From Rhizobium sp. CSW-27 (GTDB lineage: Bacteria > Pseudomonadota > Alphaproteobacteria > Rhizobiales > Rhizobiaceae), in assembly GCF_018760785.1 (NCBI RefSeq), contig NZ_JAHHZO010000002.1:62001-126000 (forward strand): DNA of 64,000 nt. Reading direction: 5' to 3'. Made by a program: the position numbers and the translations under genes. Positions 53,962-61,540 of this stretch are shown here, one piece after another. Position 1 is the stretch's first letter; the number at the start of each line of letters is the position of its first letter. The notes beneath the pieces were generated by a model, which was not told the DNA's origin, searched no databases, and was given only the letters and a program-made list of their open reading frames with translations.

Positions 53962-54735
53962 ATGGCGGAAACGGCGCAAGCCATTGAAGTTCGTGATCTC
54001 CATAAGCGTTTTGGTCCGCTGGAGGTTCTGAAGGGTGTATCGCTGACGGCAAGGCAGGGCGATGTGATCGCGCTGATCGGCGGCAGCGGATCGGGAAAGT
54101 CCACCTTCCTCAGATGCATCAACATGCTGGAGCTGCCGACCGCCGGCAAGGTGACCATTCACGGCGAGACGATCGAGATGAAGTCGGATGGCCATGGCGG
54201 TCTGATGCCGGCAAACCGTCGGCAGATCCAGCGCCTGCGCACCAAGCTCGGCATGGTGTTCCAGAGCTTCAATCTCTGGCAACACATGACGGTTCTGCAG
54301 AATGTCATCGAAGTGCCGGTGCATGTGCTCGGCCAGCCCCGCGACAAGGCAGTTGAGGTGGCGGAGGCGCTGCTGCGCCGCGTCGGCCTTTATGAAAAGC
54401 GCGATGCCTATCCCTCCTTCCTGTCCGGCGGGCAGCAGCAGCGCGCGGCCATTGCCCGGGCGCTTGCCATCCAGCCGCTGGTCATGCTGTTCGACGAGCC
54501 GACCTCGGCCCTCGATCCGGAACTGGTCGGCGAAGTTCTGTCCGTCATCGGTGATCTCGCGCAGGAAAAGCGCACGATGATCCTCGTGACGCATGAAATG
54601 AAGTTCGCCCGCCAGGTGGCGAGCCATGTCGTCTACCTGCATGGCGGCGTCATCGAGGAGCAGGGTCCGCCCGAAGCCATTTTCGAGAATCCGCAATCGG
54701 AGCGGCTGAAGAAGTTCATCAGCTCCATCCACTGA
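53962..54735 (+). CDS. Polar amino acid ABC importer ATPase (HisP/ArtP-like)
   Basis: A 257-residue ATPase: VIALIGGSGSGKSTFLRCIN (Walker A), MVFQSFNLWQHMTVLQNV (Q-loop), FLSGGQQQRAAIARAL (signature), VMLFDEPTSALDPELVGEVL (Walker B) and VTHEMKFA (H-loop). The insert after strand 3 (GETIEMKSDGHGG) is typical of histidine/arginine importers. GAAGG precedes the ATG. First gene of the importer operon. Confidence 0.95.
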   Translation: MAETAQAIEVRDLHKRFGPLEVLKGVSLTARQGDVIALIGGSGSGKSTFLRCINMLELPTAGKVTIHGETIEMKSDGHGGLMPANRRQIQRLRTKLGMVFQSFNLWQHMTVLQNVIEVPVHVLGQPRDKAVEVAEALLRRVGLYEKRDAYPSFLSGGQQQRAAIARALAIQPLVMLFDEPTSALDPELVGEVLSVIGDLAQEKRTMILVTHEMKFARQVASHVVYLHGGVIEEQGPPEAIFENPQSERLKKFISSIH

Positions 54736-54773
54736 AGAACCAGAACCAAAAGCATTACCGAAAGGGGAAAACC

Positions 54774-55556
54774 ATGAAGAACCTCCTCAAGTCCGCAGCC
54801 GTCGCGCTGCTGATGGGCGTTGCCGCCGTTGGCGCCGCTTCCGCCCAGGAACTCAAGGTCGGCGTTGCCGCCGAGCCTTACCCGCCCTTCTCGTCGCCGG
54901 ATGCCAGCGGCAAGTGGGTCGGCTGGGAAGTCGATTTCATGAACGCTGTCTGTGCCGAAGCCAAGGTCACCTGCGTGCTGACGCCGGTTGCCTGGGATGG
55001 CATCATTCCGGCGCTGACCTCCAAGAAGATCGACGCCATCATGGGCTCCATGTCGATCACGCCGGAACGCGCCAAGACCATCGCCTTCTCCGACAAGTAT
55101 TACAACACGCCGACGGCGGTGATCGGCCCGAAGGGCGAGAAGTTCGACGCCACGCCGGAAGGCCTGAAGGGCAAGATTCTCGGCGTTCAGGTCTCCACCA
55201 TCCATGCCGACTACGCCAAGAAGTACTTCGGTCCGGTCGTCTCAGAGATCAAGGAATACCAGACCCAGGATGAAGCCAACCAGGATCTCGCCGCCGGCCG
55301 CGTCGATGCGGTTCAGGCCGACCTGATCACGCTCGAAGCCTTCCTCGAATCCGATCAGGGCAAGGCCTGCTGCGACGTGAAGGGCAACGTCAAGGATGAT
55401 CCGGAAATCCTCGGTGCCGGCGTCGGCATCGGGCTTCGCAAGGAAGACACGGCGCTGAAGGACAAGTTCAACGCCGCCATCAAGGCCATCCGCGCCAACG
55501 GCACCTACGACAAGATCTCGAAGAACTACTTCACCTTCGACATCTACGGCAAGTAA
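54774..55556 (+). CDS. Periplasmic binding protein, lysine/arginine/ornithine type
   Basis: A 260-residue type II binding protein with a signal peptide (residues 1-24, ASA-QE). ELKVGVAAEPYPPFSSPDASGKWVG, the ligand-contacting GWEVDFMNAVCAEA, and MGSMSITPERAKTIAFSDKYYNT are standard for the arginine/ornithine/histidine group. A cysteine pair near residues 206-207 (KACCDVKG) is unusual. AAAGGGG precedes the start. A stable stem-loop follows the stop, as often seen for highly expressed binding-protein genes. Confidence 0.94.
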   Translation: MKNLLKSAAVALLMGVAAVGAASAQELKVGVAAEPYPPFSSPDASGKWVGWEVDFMNAVCAEAKVTCVLTPVAWDGIIPALTSKKIDAIMGSMSITPERAKTIAFSDKYYNTPTAVIGPKGEKFDATPEGLKGKILGVQVSTIHADYAKKYFGPVVSEIKEYQTQDEANQDLAAGRVDAVQADLITLEAFLESDQGKACCDVKGNVKDDPEILGAGVGIGLRKEDTALKDKFNAAIKAIRANGTYDKISKNYFTFDIYGK

Positions 55557-55571
55557 GCCTGCCTGACACGT

Positions 55572-55619
55572 CAGCACTGCCGGTTTCTGCGTTGCCCGGG
55601 CGACGCACCGGCGGTGCTG
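55572..55619 (+). repeat. Large intercistronic stem-loop after the binding-protein gene
   Basis: CAGCACTGCCGGT (55572-55584) pairs with ACCGGCGGTGCTG (55607-55619), with one G-U, and the loop can pair further (GCGTTGCCCGGGCGACGC region). It lies between the binding-protein and permease genes, has no T-run, and probably stabilises the upstream mRNA or reduces read-through. Confidence 0.65.
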
Positions 55620-55642
55620 TACGGCCTTGAAAGCGTTGGTTG

Positions 55643-56365
55643 ATGGACGCCACACTTCACCTTCTTTCCCTCACCTCGCCCGGCTGGGGCGGCGTCCTGC
55701 TGGGCGGTCTGGTGGCCTCGCTGCAGGTGGCCTTCGGCGGCTATCTGCTGGGGCTTCTGATCGGCACCGGCGGGGCTGCCGGCAAGCTGTGGGGCGGGCC
55801 CATCCTGCGTGATCTGCTGGAGGTCTATACCACCGTCGTGCGCGGCGTGCCGGAGCTCGTGCTGATCCTCATCCTCTATTATGCCGGCACGGATGCGGTG
55901 AACCAGGTGATGGCGCTTCTCGGCTTGCCATCCGTCGATATCAGCGGTCTTGCCGCCGGCATCTTCGTCATCGGCGTGGTGCAGGGCGCCTATTCCACCG
56001 AGGTGCTGCGCGGCGCGATCCTGTCGATCCCGCCGGGGCAGATCGAGGCGGCCCGCGCTTACGGCATGTCGCCGCTTCTGGCGCTGCGGCGTGTCACGCT
56101 GCCGGCCATGCTGCCGTTTGCGCTGCCCGGCCTTTCCAATCTCTGGCTGATCGCCACCAAGGATACCGCACTTCTCGCCGTCGTCGGCTTTGCCGAACTG
56201 ACGCTGGTGACGCGGCAGGCGGCCGGCACCACCAAGGCCTACATGACCTTCTTCCTCGCCGCCGGCGTGCTTTATCTGGGTATCACGCTCGTCTCGAACC
56301 TCGTCATTCGCGCCATCGAAAAGCGGGCGCTGCGCGGCATGACCCGGCCCGGAGGTGCGGCATGA
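55643..56365 (+). CDS. Polar amino acid ABC importer permease (HisQ/ArtQ-like)
   Basis: A 240-residue permease with five membrane segments. EVYTTVVRGVPELVLILILYY and EAARAYGMSPLLALRRVTLP (the EAA coupling loop) are the family landmarks, with GVVQGAYSTEVLRGAI between. The ATG at 55643 is preferred over a TTG at 55640. It overlaps the second permease gene (ATGA). Confidence 0.94.
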   Translation: MDATLHLLSLTSPGWGGVLLGGLVASLQVAFGGYLLGLLIGTGGAAGKLWGGPILRDLLEVYTTVVRGVPELVLILILYYAGTDAVNQVMALLGLPSVDISGLAAGIFVIGVVQGAYSTEVLRGAILSIPPGQIEAARAYGMSPLLALRRVTLPAMLPFALPGLSNLWLIATKDTALLAVVGFAELTLVTRQAAGTTKAYMTFFLAAGVLYLGITLVSNLVIRAIEKRALRGMTRPGGAA

Positions 56366-57174
56366 GCGAAGTGCAGGTGCCATCCGCCTATGTGGCGCCG
56401 AAGGGGCGCAGCCTGTTCGAGCCGCATCGCATTTTCCTCATGCTGGTGTTTGCCGTCCTGATCTTCTGTGTGGCCTGGTTCATGCGCTGGGACTGGTTAC
56501 CGCGCTACCAGGATCGCCTGATCTACGGCGTCGGGCAGACGCTGCTGATGCTGTTTTCCACGGCAATCGTCGGTTTCCTGTTTGCCGTGCCGCTTGGCCT
56601 TGTGCAGGTCACTGGCCCGAAGCCGCTGGCGCTTCTGGCGCGCGGCTTCTGCACGCTGATCCGTGGCACGCCGCTTCTGCTGCAACTCTGGCTGCTCTAT
56701 TACGGGCTGGGCTCGGTGTTTGCCCAGTTTCCGGAAATCCGTTCGTCCTTCCTGTGGCCCTATCTGCGGCAGGCCTGGCCCTATGGCTTCACGGCGCTGA
56801 TGATCTCGTTTGCCGCCTATGAGGGCGAGGTGATGCGTGGCGCCTTTGCCGGCGTGCCGCGAGGAGAGCTCGAGGCGGCGCGCGCCTTCGGCATGGGGCG
56901 CTTTACGCTGTTTCGCCGCATCTGGCTGCCGCGCGCCATCCATCGGGCACTGCCGACGCTGACGGGCGAAACCGTGCTGCAGCTGAAATCGACGCCGCTG
57001 GTGGCAACCGTCACGGTGGTGGATGTCTATGCCATCATCTCCCGCGTCCGGCAGGAGACCTACCTCACCTATGAGCCGCTGCTGCTGCTCGCGCTGATCT
57101 ATCTCTGCCTGACGGGCATTCTGGTCTATGCCTTCCGCCTGCTGGAAAACCGCATTCCGACCAGGGGCGTGTGA
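56362..57174 (+). CDS. Polar amino acid ABC importer permease (HisM/ArtM-like)
   Basis: A 270-residue permease. A first membrane segment (about residues 24-42) precedes the canonical part with TLIRGTPLLLQLWLLYYG and ELEAARAFGMGRFTLFRRIWLP (EAA loop). The pair of permeases, one ATPase and one binding protein form a complete importer, most likely for arginine or a related basic amino acid given the divergent dimethylargininase-like gene. Confidence 0.94.
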   Translation: MSEVQVPSAYVAPKGRSLFEPHRIFLMLVFAVLIFCVAWFMRWDWLPRYQDRLIYGVGQTLLMLFSTAIVGFLFAVPLGLVQVTGPKPLALLARGFCTLIRGTPLLLQLWLLYYGLGSVFAQFPEIRSSFLWPYLRQAWPYGFTALMISFAAYEGEVMRGAFAGVPRGELEAARAFGMGRFTLFRRIWLPRAIHRALPTLTGETVLQLKSTPLVATVTVVDVYAIISRVRQETYLTYEPLLLLALIYLCLTGILVYAFRLLENRIPTRGV

Positions 57175-57198
57175 GGCCAGCGGCCGAGGCGCGTGGCC

Positions 57199-58404
57199 TC
57201 AGGACAGCCGGCCGCTGCGGCGCAGATGAAGCATCGCCCAGGCCCCGAGGAAGGGGCCGGGCGCGAGGAAGACAAAACACCAGCGCCAGCTGCCCAGCAG
57301 CTCTGCGAGCTGCGGCATCAGCCAGATGCTGATCGTTGTCAGCGCAAAGGCGAGCCCCATCTGCAGGGAGAGCGCGGTGCCGACCAGATGCTGGTCGGAC
57401 AGCTCCGTGGCGGCGGCGGAAAACTGGGCGGAATCACCGATCACCGTCATGCCCCAGACGATGACGACCAGCATAAGCAGGATCACCGGTCCGTCGAAAA
57501 CGAAACCAACCAAAAGCGCGCAGGTGCCTGACGCGAGCATCATGCCAGCTGTCGTCACGGCCCTACCAAAACGGTCGGAGAGGATACCGCCCGCGATACA
57601 GCCGATGACGCCGGCGGTGAGTGCTGCGAAGGTGGCGAGCGATCCGGTGCCCGCGATATTGCCCGTGAAGACGGTGGGCGTTGCGGAGAGATAGGCGAGC
57701 AGCCAGGCCCAGAGCGCATAAAGTTCCCACATGTGGCCGAGATAACCGGCATTCACCAGCATCAGGCTGCGGTTGCGGAAGACCTGGCCGATCTGGCGCG
57801 GATCGAACATCGCCCGGGAGAAGGGATAGGGACCTTCGCGCACCACGGCGAGAAACAGGCCGGCACCGAGGAGGGCGGATAGGGAGGCGAGCGTCACGAC
57901 CACCTGCCAGTCGAGCGTGGCGGTCACGGCCCGGAACAGATGCGGCAGGGACGAGCCTGCGGTTAGCCCGCAGATGACGAAACCGAGCGCCAGCCCGCGG
58001 CCCTTCTGGAACCAGGTGGCGGCGAGTTTCATCGCTGGCGGATAGACGCCGGCCAGCGCAAAGCCGGTGACAAAGCGGCAGGCGACGGCGCCCTCCAGTC
58101 CCGGCTCCAGCAGAAGAGCCGCATTGGCCAGCCCGGCAAGCGCTGCCGATGCGGCGGCGAGCCGGTTCATCCGCACGATGTCCGGCAGGTTGACGAGGCT
58201 GGAGAGGAGCGCGCCGGTGACGAAACCCAGCTGGACCGCATTCGTCAGCCAGGCTCCTGCACCGGCCCCAAGCGACAGATCGCGGATCATTTCCGGTGCC
58301 ACGGCGGTGGCGGAAAACCACGAAGAGAGCGACAGGACGACGGCGAGGCAAAGCCAGCCGAGCATCTGCCATTTTCCGCCGTCCTTGCTCCGACTGTCCG
58401 GCAC
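57199..58404 (-). CDS. Major facilitator transporter
   Basis: A 401-residue, twelve-segment MFS protein. WFSATAVAPEMIRDL opens the first extracellular loop, GRGLALGFVICGLTAGSSLPHLF spans segments 4-5 and GGILSDRFGRAVTTAGM is the segment 8-9 loop motif. It resembles the cyanate/nitrate-sulfonate exporter-like CynX/YeaN group, but the substrate is not evident. A GTG start at 58404 directly follows the monooxygenase stop codon, so the two are co-translated and the transporter may import or expel the monooxygenase substrate or product. Confidence 0.85.
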   Translation of the reverse strand: MPDSRSKDGGKWQMLGWLCLAVVLSLSSWFSATAVAPEMIRDLSLGAGAGAWLTNAVQLGFVTGALLSSLVNLPDIVRMNRLAAASAALAGLANAALLLEPGLEGAVACRFVTGFALAGVYPPAMKLAATWFQKGRGLALGFVICGLTAGSSLPHLFRAVTATLDWQVVVTLASLSALLGAGLFLAVVREGPYPFSRAMFDPRQIGQVFRNRSLMLVNAGYLGHMWELYALWAWLLAYLSATPTVFTGNIAGTGSLATFAALTAGVIGCIAGGILSDRFGRAVTTAGMMLASGTCALLVGFVFDGPVILLMLVVIVWGMTVIGDSAQFSAAATELSDQHLVGTALSLQMGLAFALTTISIWLMPQLAELLGSWRWCFVFLAPGPFLGAWAMLHLRRSGRLS

Positions 58405-59766
58405 TTAACCCGCCTTTTGCCGGAAACCGGCGGCGATGTGGCGGTCGGGCAGGCGCGGCGCGCCGAACAGTTTCTGGCGCAGCGGTCCGTCTGCATATTG
58501 CGTCTTGTAGAGCCCGCGTTCCTGCAGGATCGGCACGACCAGCGAAATGATGTCGTCGAAGCACTCCGGCACCACGGTGCGCGACAGGTTGAAGCCGTCG
58601 ATTCCAGCCTCCTGGCTCCAGTTGGCGAGCTGATCGGCGATCTGTTCTGCCGAGCCGATCATCGGGGCCTGCCGGCTGCCGAGCACCATCTGCTCCAAAA
58701 GCTTGCGCTTCGTCCATTGGGGGCCGGCGCTGCGGGTCACCGCCTCGACATTGGAGACGATGGCATTGCTTCTGCCGGTTTCGATCGGCTCATCGAGATC
58801 ATATCTGGAAAAATCGATGCCGAGGGAGGCGGCGGCATGCACCAGGGCCGCCTCGGAACTGACGTAACGGCGATAATCCTCGAATTTCTCGCGGGCTTCC
58901 GCTTCCGTTTTCCCCGTGACGATCGTTGCCCCCATGAAGATTTTGATGTCGTCCGCCTGGCGGCCATAGTTCACCGCTTTGGCGCGGATGTCATCCACGA
59001 TTGCTTTCACGCCCTCGATTTTCTGGCCGTTGACGAAGACACATTCGGCATGGGTGGCGGCGAATTGGCGGCCGCGGGTGGAGGAACCCGCCTGATAGAG
59101 CACCGGCGTGCGCTGCGGCGAGGGGGACGACAAATGCATGGCGTCGAGCCGGTACTGTTTGCCGGCGTGGCTGATCTTCCGCACGCGGGCCGGATCAGCA
59201 TAGAGGTGGTTTGCCCGATCGAGCAGGACCGCACCGTCCGCCCAGCTTTCCTCCCACAGCCGGTAGACGACCTCCATGTATTCGTCGGCCAGATCGTAAC
59301 GATCATCATGGGCGGCCTGCGCGTCGAGGCCGATGGCTTTCGCGGCGCTGTCGAGATAACCGGTGACAATGTTCCAGCCGATGCGGCCGCCGGTCAGGTG
59401 ATCGAGCGTCGACATGCGCCGGGCAAACAGGAAGGGCGGCTCGTAGGTCAGGTTGGCGGTGACGCCGAAACCGAGATGGGTCGTCACGGCCGCCATCGCC
59501 GGCACCAGCATCATCGGGTCGTTGACCGGGACCTGCACGGCACCGCGGATCGCCGCGTCCGGGGAGCCTCCCAGAACGTCGTTCACGCCCACCACGTCGG
59601 CCAGAAAAATCCCGTCGAACAGGCCTGTTTCCAGCCGCTTCGCATAGTCCATCCAGTAGGCAATCTCGTTGAAGCGATGCGACTGGTCACGCGGATGCGC
59701 CCAGAGCCCGTGCTGGATGTGGCCGACACAGTTCATGTCAAAGGCGTTGAAGTGAATCTGGCGCAT
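58405..59766 (-). CDS. FMN-dependent monooxygenase, NtaA/SnaA/DszA family
   Basis: A 453-residue bacterial luciferase-like monooxygenase. MRQIHFNAFDMNCVGHIQHG and WMDYAKRLETGLFDGIFLADVVG open the barrel; GRIGWNIVTGYLDSAAKAIG and PVLYQAGSSTRGRQFAATHAE are diagnostic for the nitrilotriacetate/dibenzothiophene-sulfone subgroup. Such enzymes use FMNH2 from a partner reductase to attack N-, S- or alkyl groups of xenobiotics or sulfur compounds. The ATG at 59766 follows GGAGGGG. No flavin reductase gene is adjacent. Confidence 0.92.
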   Translation of the reverse strand: MRQIHFNAFDMNCVGHIQHGLWAHPRDQSHRFNEIAYWMDYAKRLETGLFDGIFLADVVGVNDVLGGSPDAAIRGAVQVPVNDPMMLVPAMAAVTTHLGFGVTANLTYEPPFLFARRMSTLDHLTGGRIGWNIVTGYLDSAAKAIGLDAQAAHDDRYDLADEYMEVVYRLWEESWADGAVLLDRANHLYADPARVRKISHAGKQYRLDAMHLSSPSPQRTPVLYQAGSSTRGRQFAATHAECVFVNGQKIEGVKAIVDDIRAKAVNYGRQADDIKIFMGATIVTGKTEAEAREKFEDYRRYVSSEAALVHAAASLGIDFSRYDLDEPIETGRSNAIVSNVEAVTRSAGPQWTKRKLLEQMVLGSRQAPMIGSAEQIADQLANWSQEAGIDGFNLSRTVVPECFDDIISLVVPILQERGLYKTQYADGPLRQKLFGAPRLPDRHIAAGFRQKAG

Positions 59767-59830
59767 TGTTCCCCTCCGGTTTCGCCGGTTAAATGATGTG
59801 AGCCGGTTCTGTTTCTTATAGGCTGCATTT

Positions 59831-59848
59831 CGTCTACTATAGGAGACG
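59831..59848. promoter_or_regulatory. Near-perfect 18-bp palindrome, probable XRE operator
   Basis: CGTCTACTATAGGAGACG is symmetric except for one base pair, centred on CTATAG. A partial copy (TATAGG, 59817-59822) lies 14 bp away. The palindrome is 20 bp before the XRE-cupin ATG and 65 bp before the divergent monooxygenase ATG, an ideal operator position for both. Confidence 0.6.
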
Positions 59849-59867
59849 ATTTTGAGGAATTGCAAGA

Positions 59868-60422
59868 ATGGATGTCATTGCTGATGCGATTGCCGGACGG
59901 ATCCGGCTGGAGCGGGAAAGCCGCGGCTGGTCTCTCTCGGAGCTGGCCGAGCGCTCCGGCGTGTCGAAGGCGATGATCAGCAAGGTGGAGCGCTGCGAGG
60001 CGAGCCCGACGGCAACCGTGCTCGGCCGCCTGTCGGGCGCCTTCGGCCTGCCGCTCTCCGTGCTTCTGGCGCTGGCGGAACGGGCGGAGGAGCGGCTGGC
60101 AAGAGCAGCCGACCAGCCGGTCTGGACCGATCCGGAAACCGGTTATACGCGCCGCGCCGTCTCGCCGGCCAATGGCGGCGGGCTGGAACTGATCGAGGTG
60201 ACGCTTCCCGCCGGCGTGCGGGTTCCCTATCCGGCCTCGGCCTTTGCCTTCCAGCGCCAGCAGATCCTGCTGCTCGAAGGCCGGCTCGATTTCACCGAGG
60301 GCGAGACGGTGCATGAACTGCAGGCAGGCGACTGTCTGGAGCTCGGTGCGCCGCAGCCTTGCGTCTTCTTCAATCCGTCCGATCGCGATGCGCGCTATCT
60401 CATCGCCCTGATGCGGCGCTGA
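59868..60422 (+). CDS. XRE-family regulator with cupin domain
   Basis: A 184-residue regulator: helix-turn-helix at about residues 10-64 (GWSLSELAERSGVSKAMISKVE) and a C-terminal cupin (105-184, ending CLELGAPQPCVFFNPSDRDARYLIAL). This class senses small molecules and usually represses divergent catabolic or transport genes. It is divergent from the monooxygenase-transporter pair with a palindrome between. It converges on the cyd small-subunit gene with only 3 bp between the stops. Confidence 0.9.
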   Translation: MDVIADAIAGRIRLERESRGWSLSELAERSGVSKAMISKVERCEASPTATVLGRLSGAFGLPLSVLLALAERAEERLARAADQPVWTDPETGYTRRAVSPANGGGLELIEVTLPAGVRVPYPASAFAFQRQQILLLEGRLDFTEGETVHELQAGDCLELGAPQPCVFFNPSDRDARYLIALMRR

Positions 60423-60425
60423 TCG

Positions 60426-60536
60426 TCAGGCCCCGAGCCAGAGCTTGATCACCAGCCCGACGAGGCCGACGGCCAGGACGCCGGCGGCCCAGAGCAGGAT
60501 GAACCAGCCGATCTGCCTGGCCTTGTTCGGTGCCAT
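60426..60536 (-). CDS. 36-residue small subunit of the bd oxidase (DUF2474-like)
   Basis: A tiny frame starting MAPNKARQIGWFILLWAAG with one membrane segment (about residues 10-32) and ending KLWLGA. It begins within the cydB stop (TGATG) and ends the operon. Short single-pass proteins in this position (CydX, CydS/DUF2474) stabilise bd-type oxidases; the KxRQIGWFxxLW pattern fits the DUF2474 group found with CIO-type oxidases. Confidence 0.85.
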   Translation of the reverse strand: MAPNKARQIGWFILLWAAGVLAVGLVGLVIKLWLGA

Positions 60537-61540
60537 CAGTGATAGCCTTCCTCCGGATCCACCTTGCCGCGGAATACCCAGTAGGCATAGCTCGTATAGG
60601 CAAGGATCGCCGGGATCAGCACGGCCGCACCGATCAGCAGGAAGAGCAGGCTCTCGTCCGGTCCCGCCGCTTCCCAGATCGTGACCGAGGTGGGCACGAT
60701 ATAGGGGTAGAAACTGATGCCGATACCGGCATAGGCCAGCACGAACAGGCCAAGTGCTGCCAGGAAGGGACGCGTGTCGTGCTTCTGCTGCAGCCCGTTG
60801 ACCAGAATGACGAAACAGCCGATCACCAGAAGCGGCACGAGGACGGTGAACAGCGCGGTCGGATAACGGAACCAGCGGTCCAGATATTCCGGTTTCAGGA
60901 AGGGCGTCCACAGGCTGACGATCCCCATGGCGGCCACGGTCGCCACCGCGGTGATCAGCGCGATGCGGCGGGCGCGGTCGGCGAGGTCGCCCGTGGTGCG
61001 CATGACGAGCCAGGTGGCGCCAAGCAGCGCATAGCCCACCAGTACGGCAAGGCCGGTCAGCAGCGAAAACGGCGTCAGCCAGTCCCACCACCCGCCGGCA
61101 TACGCGCGGTTCTCGACATTGATGCCCTGCACGAGCGCGCCGAGCGCGATGCCCTGCATCAGGGCGGCGACCGTCGAGCCGCCGGCAAAGGCCCAGTCCC
61201 ACAGGCGTTCGGCCCGCCTCGTGCGCCAGCGATATTCAAAGGCCACGCCGCGGAAGATCAGCGCCAGAAGCATGGCAATGATCGGCGCATAGAGCGCCGG
61301 CAGGATGGTCGCGTAGGCCAGCGGGAAGACGGCGAGCAACCCGCCGCCGCCCAGCACCAGCCAGGTCTCGTTGCCGTCCCAGACCGGGGCGACCGAGTTC
61401 ATCATCACGTCGCGCTCGCGCTTGTGCCGGAAGAAGGGAAACAGGATGCCCACGCCGAGATCGAAGCCGTCGAGCACCACATAGGCCAGCACCGCAAAGG
61501 CAATGATGGCGGCCCAGATGAAGGGAAGATCAAGCTCCAT
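60536..61540 (-). CDS. cydB: Cytochrome bd-type quinol oxidase subunit II
   Basis: A 334-residue CydB/CioB protein with about eight membrane segments. LPFIWAAIIAFAVLAYVVLDGFDLGVG is the family N terminus (key part YVVLDGFDLGVG), NSVAPVWDGNETWLVLGGG follows, and the C terminus has TSYAYWVFRGKV. The ATG at 61540 (MELDLPF) follows GAGGAGG and overlaps the cydA stop by 11 nt. Confidence 0.96.
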   Translation of the reverse strand: MELDLPFIWAAIIAFAVLAYVVLDGFDLGVGILFPFFRHKRERDVMMNSVAPVWDGNETWLVLGGGGLLAVFPLAYATILPALYAPIIAMLLALIFRGVAFEYRWRTRRAERLWDWAFAGGSTVAALMQGIALGALVQGINVENRAYAGGWWDWLTPFSLLTGLAVLVGYALLGATWLVMRTTGDLADRARRIALITAVATVAAMGIVSLWTPFLKPEYLDRWFRYPTALFTVLVPLLVIGCFVILVNGLQQKHDTRPFLAALGLFVLAYAGIGISFYPYIVPTSVTIWEAAGPDESLLFLLIGAAVLIPAILAYTSYAYWVFRGKVDPEEGYH

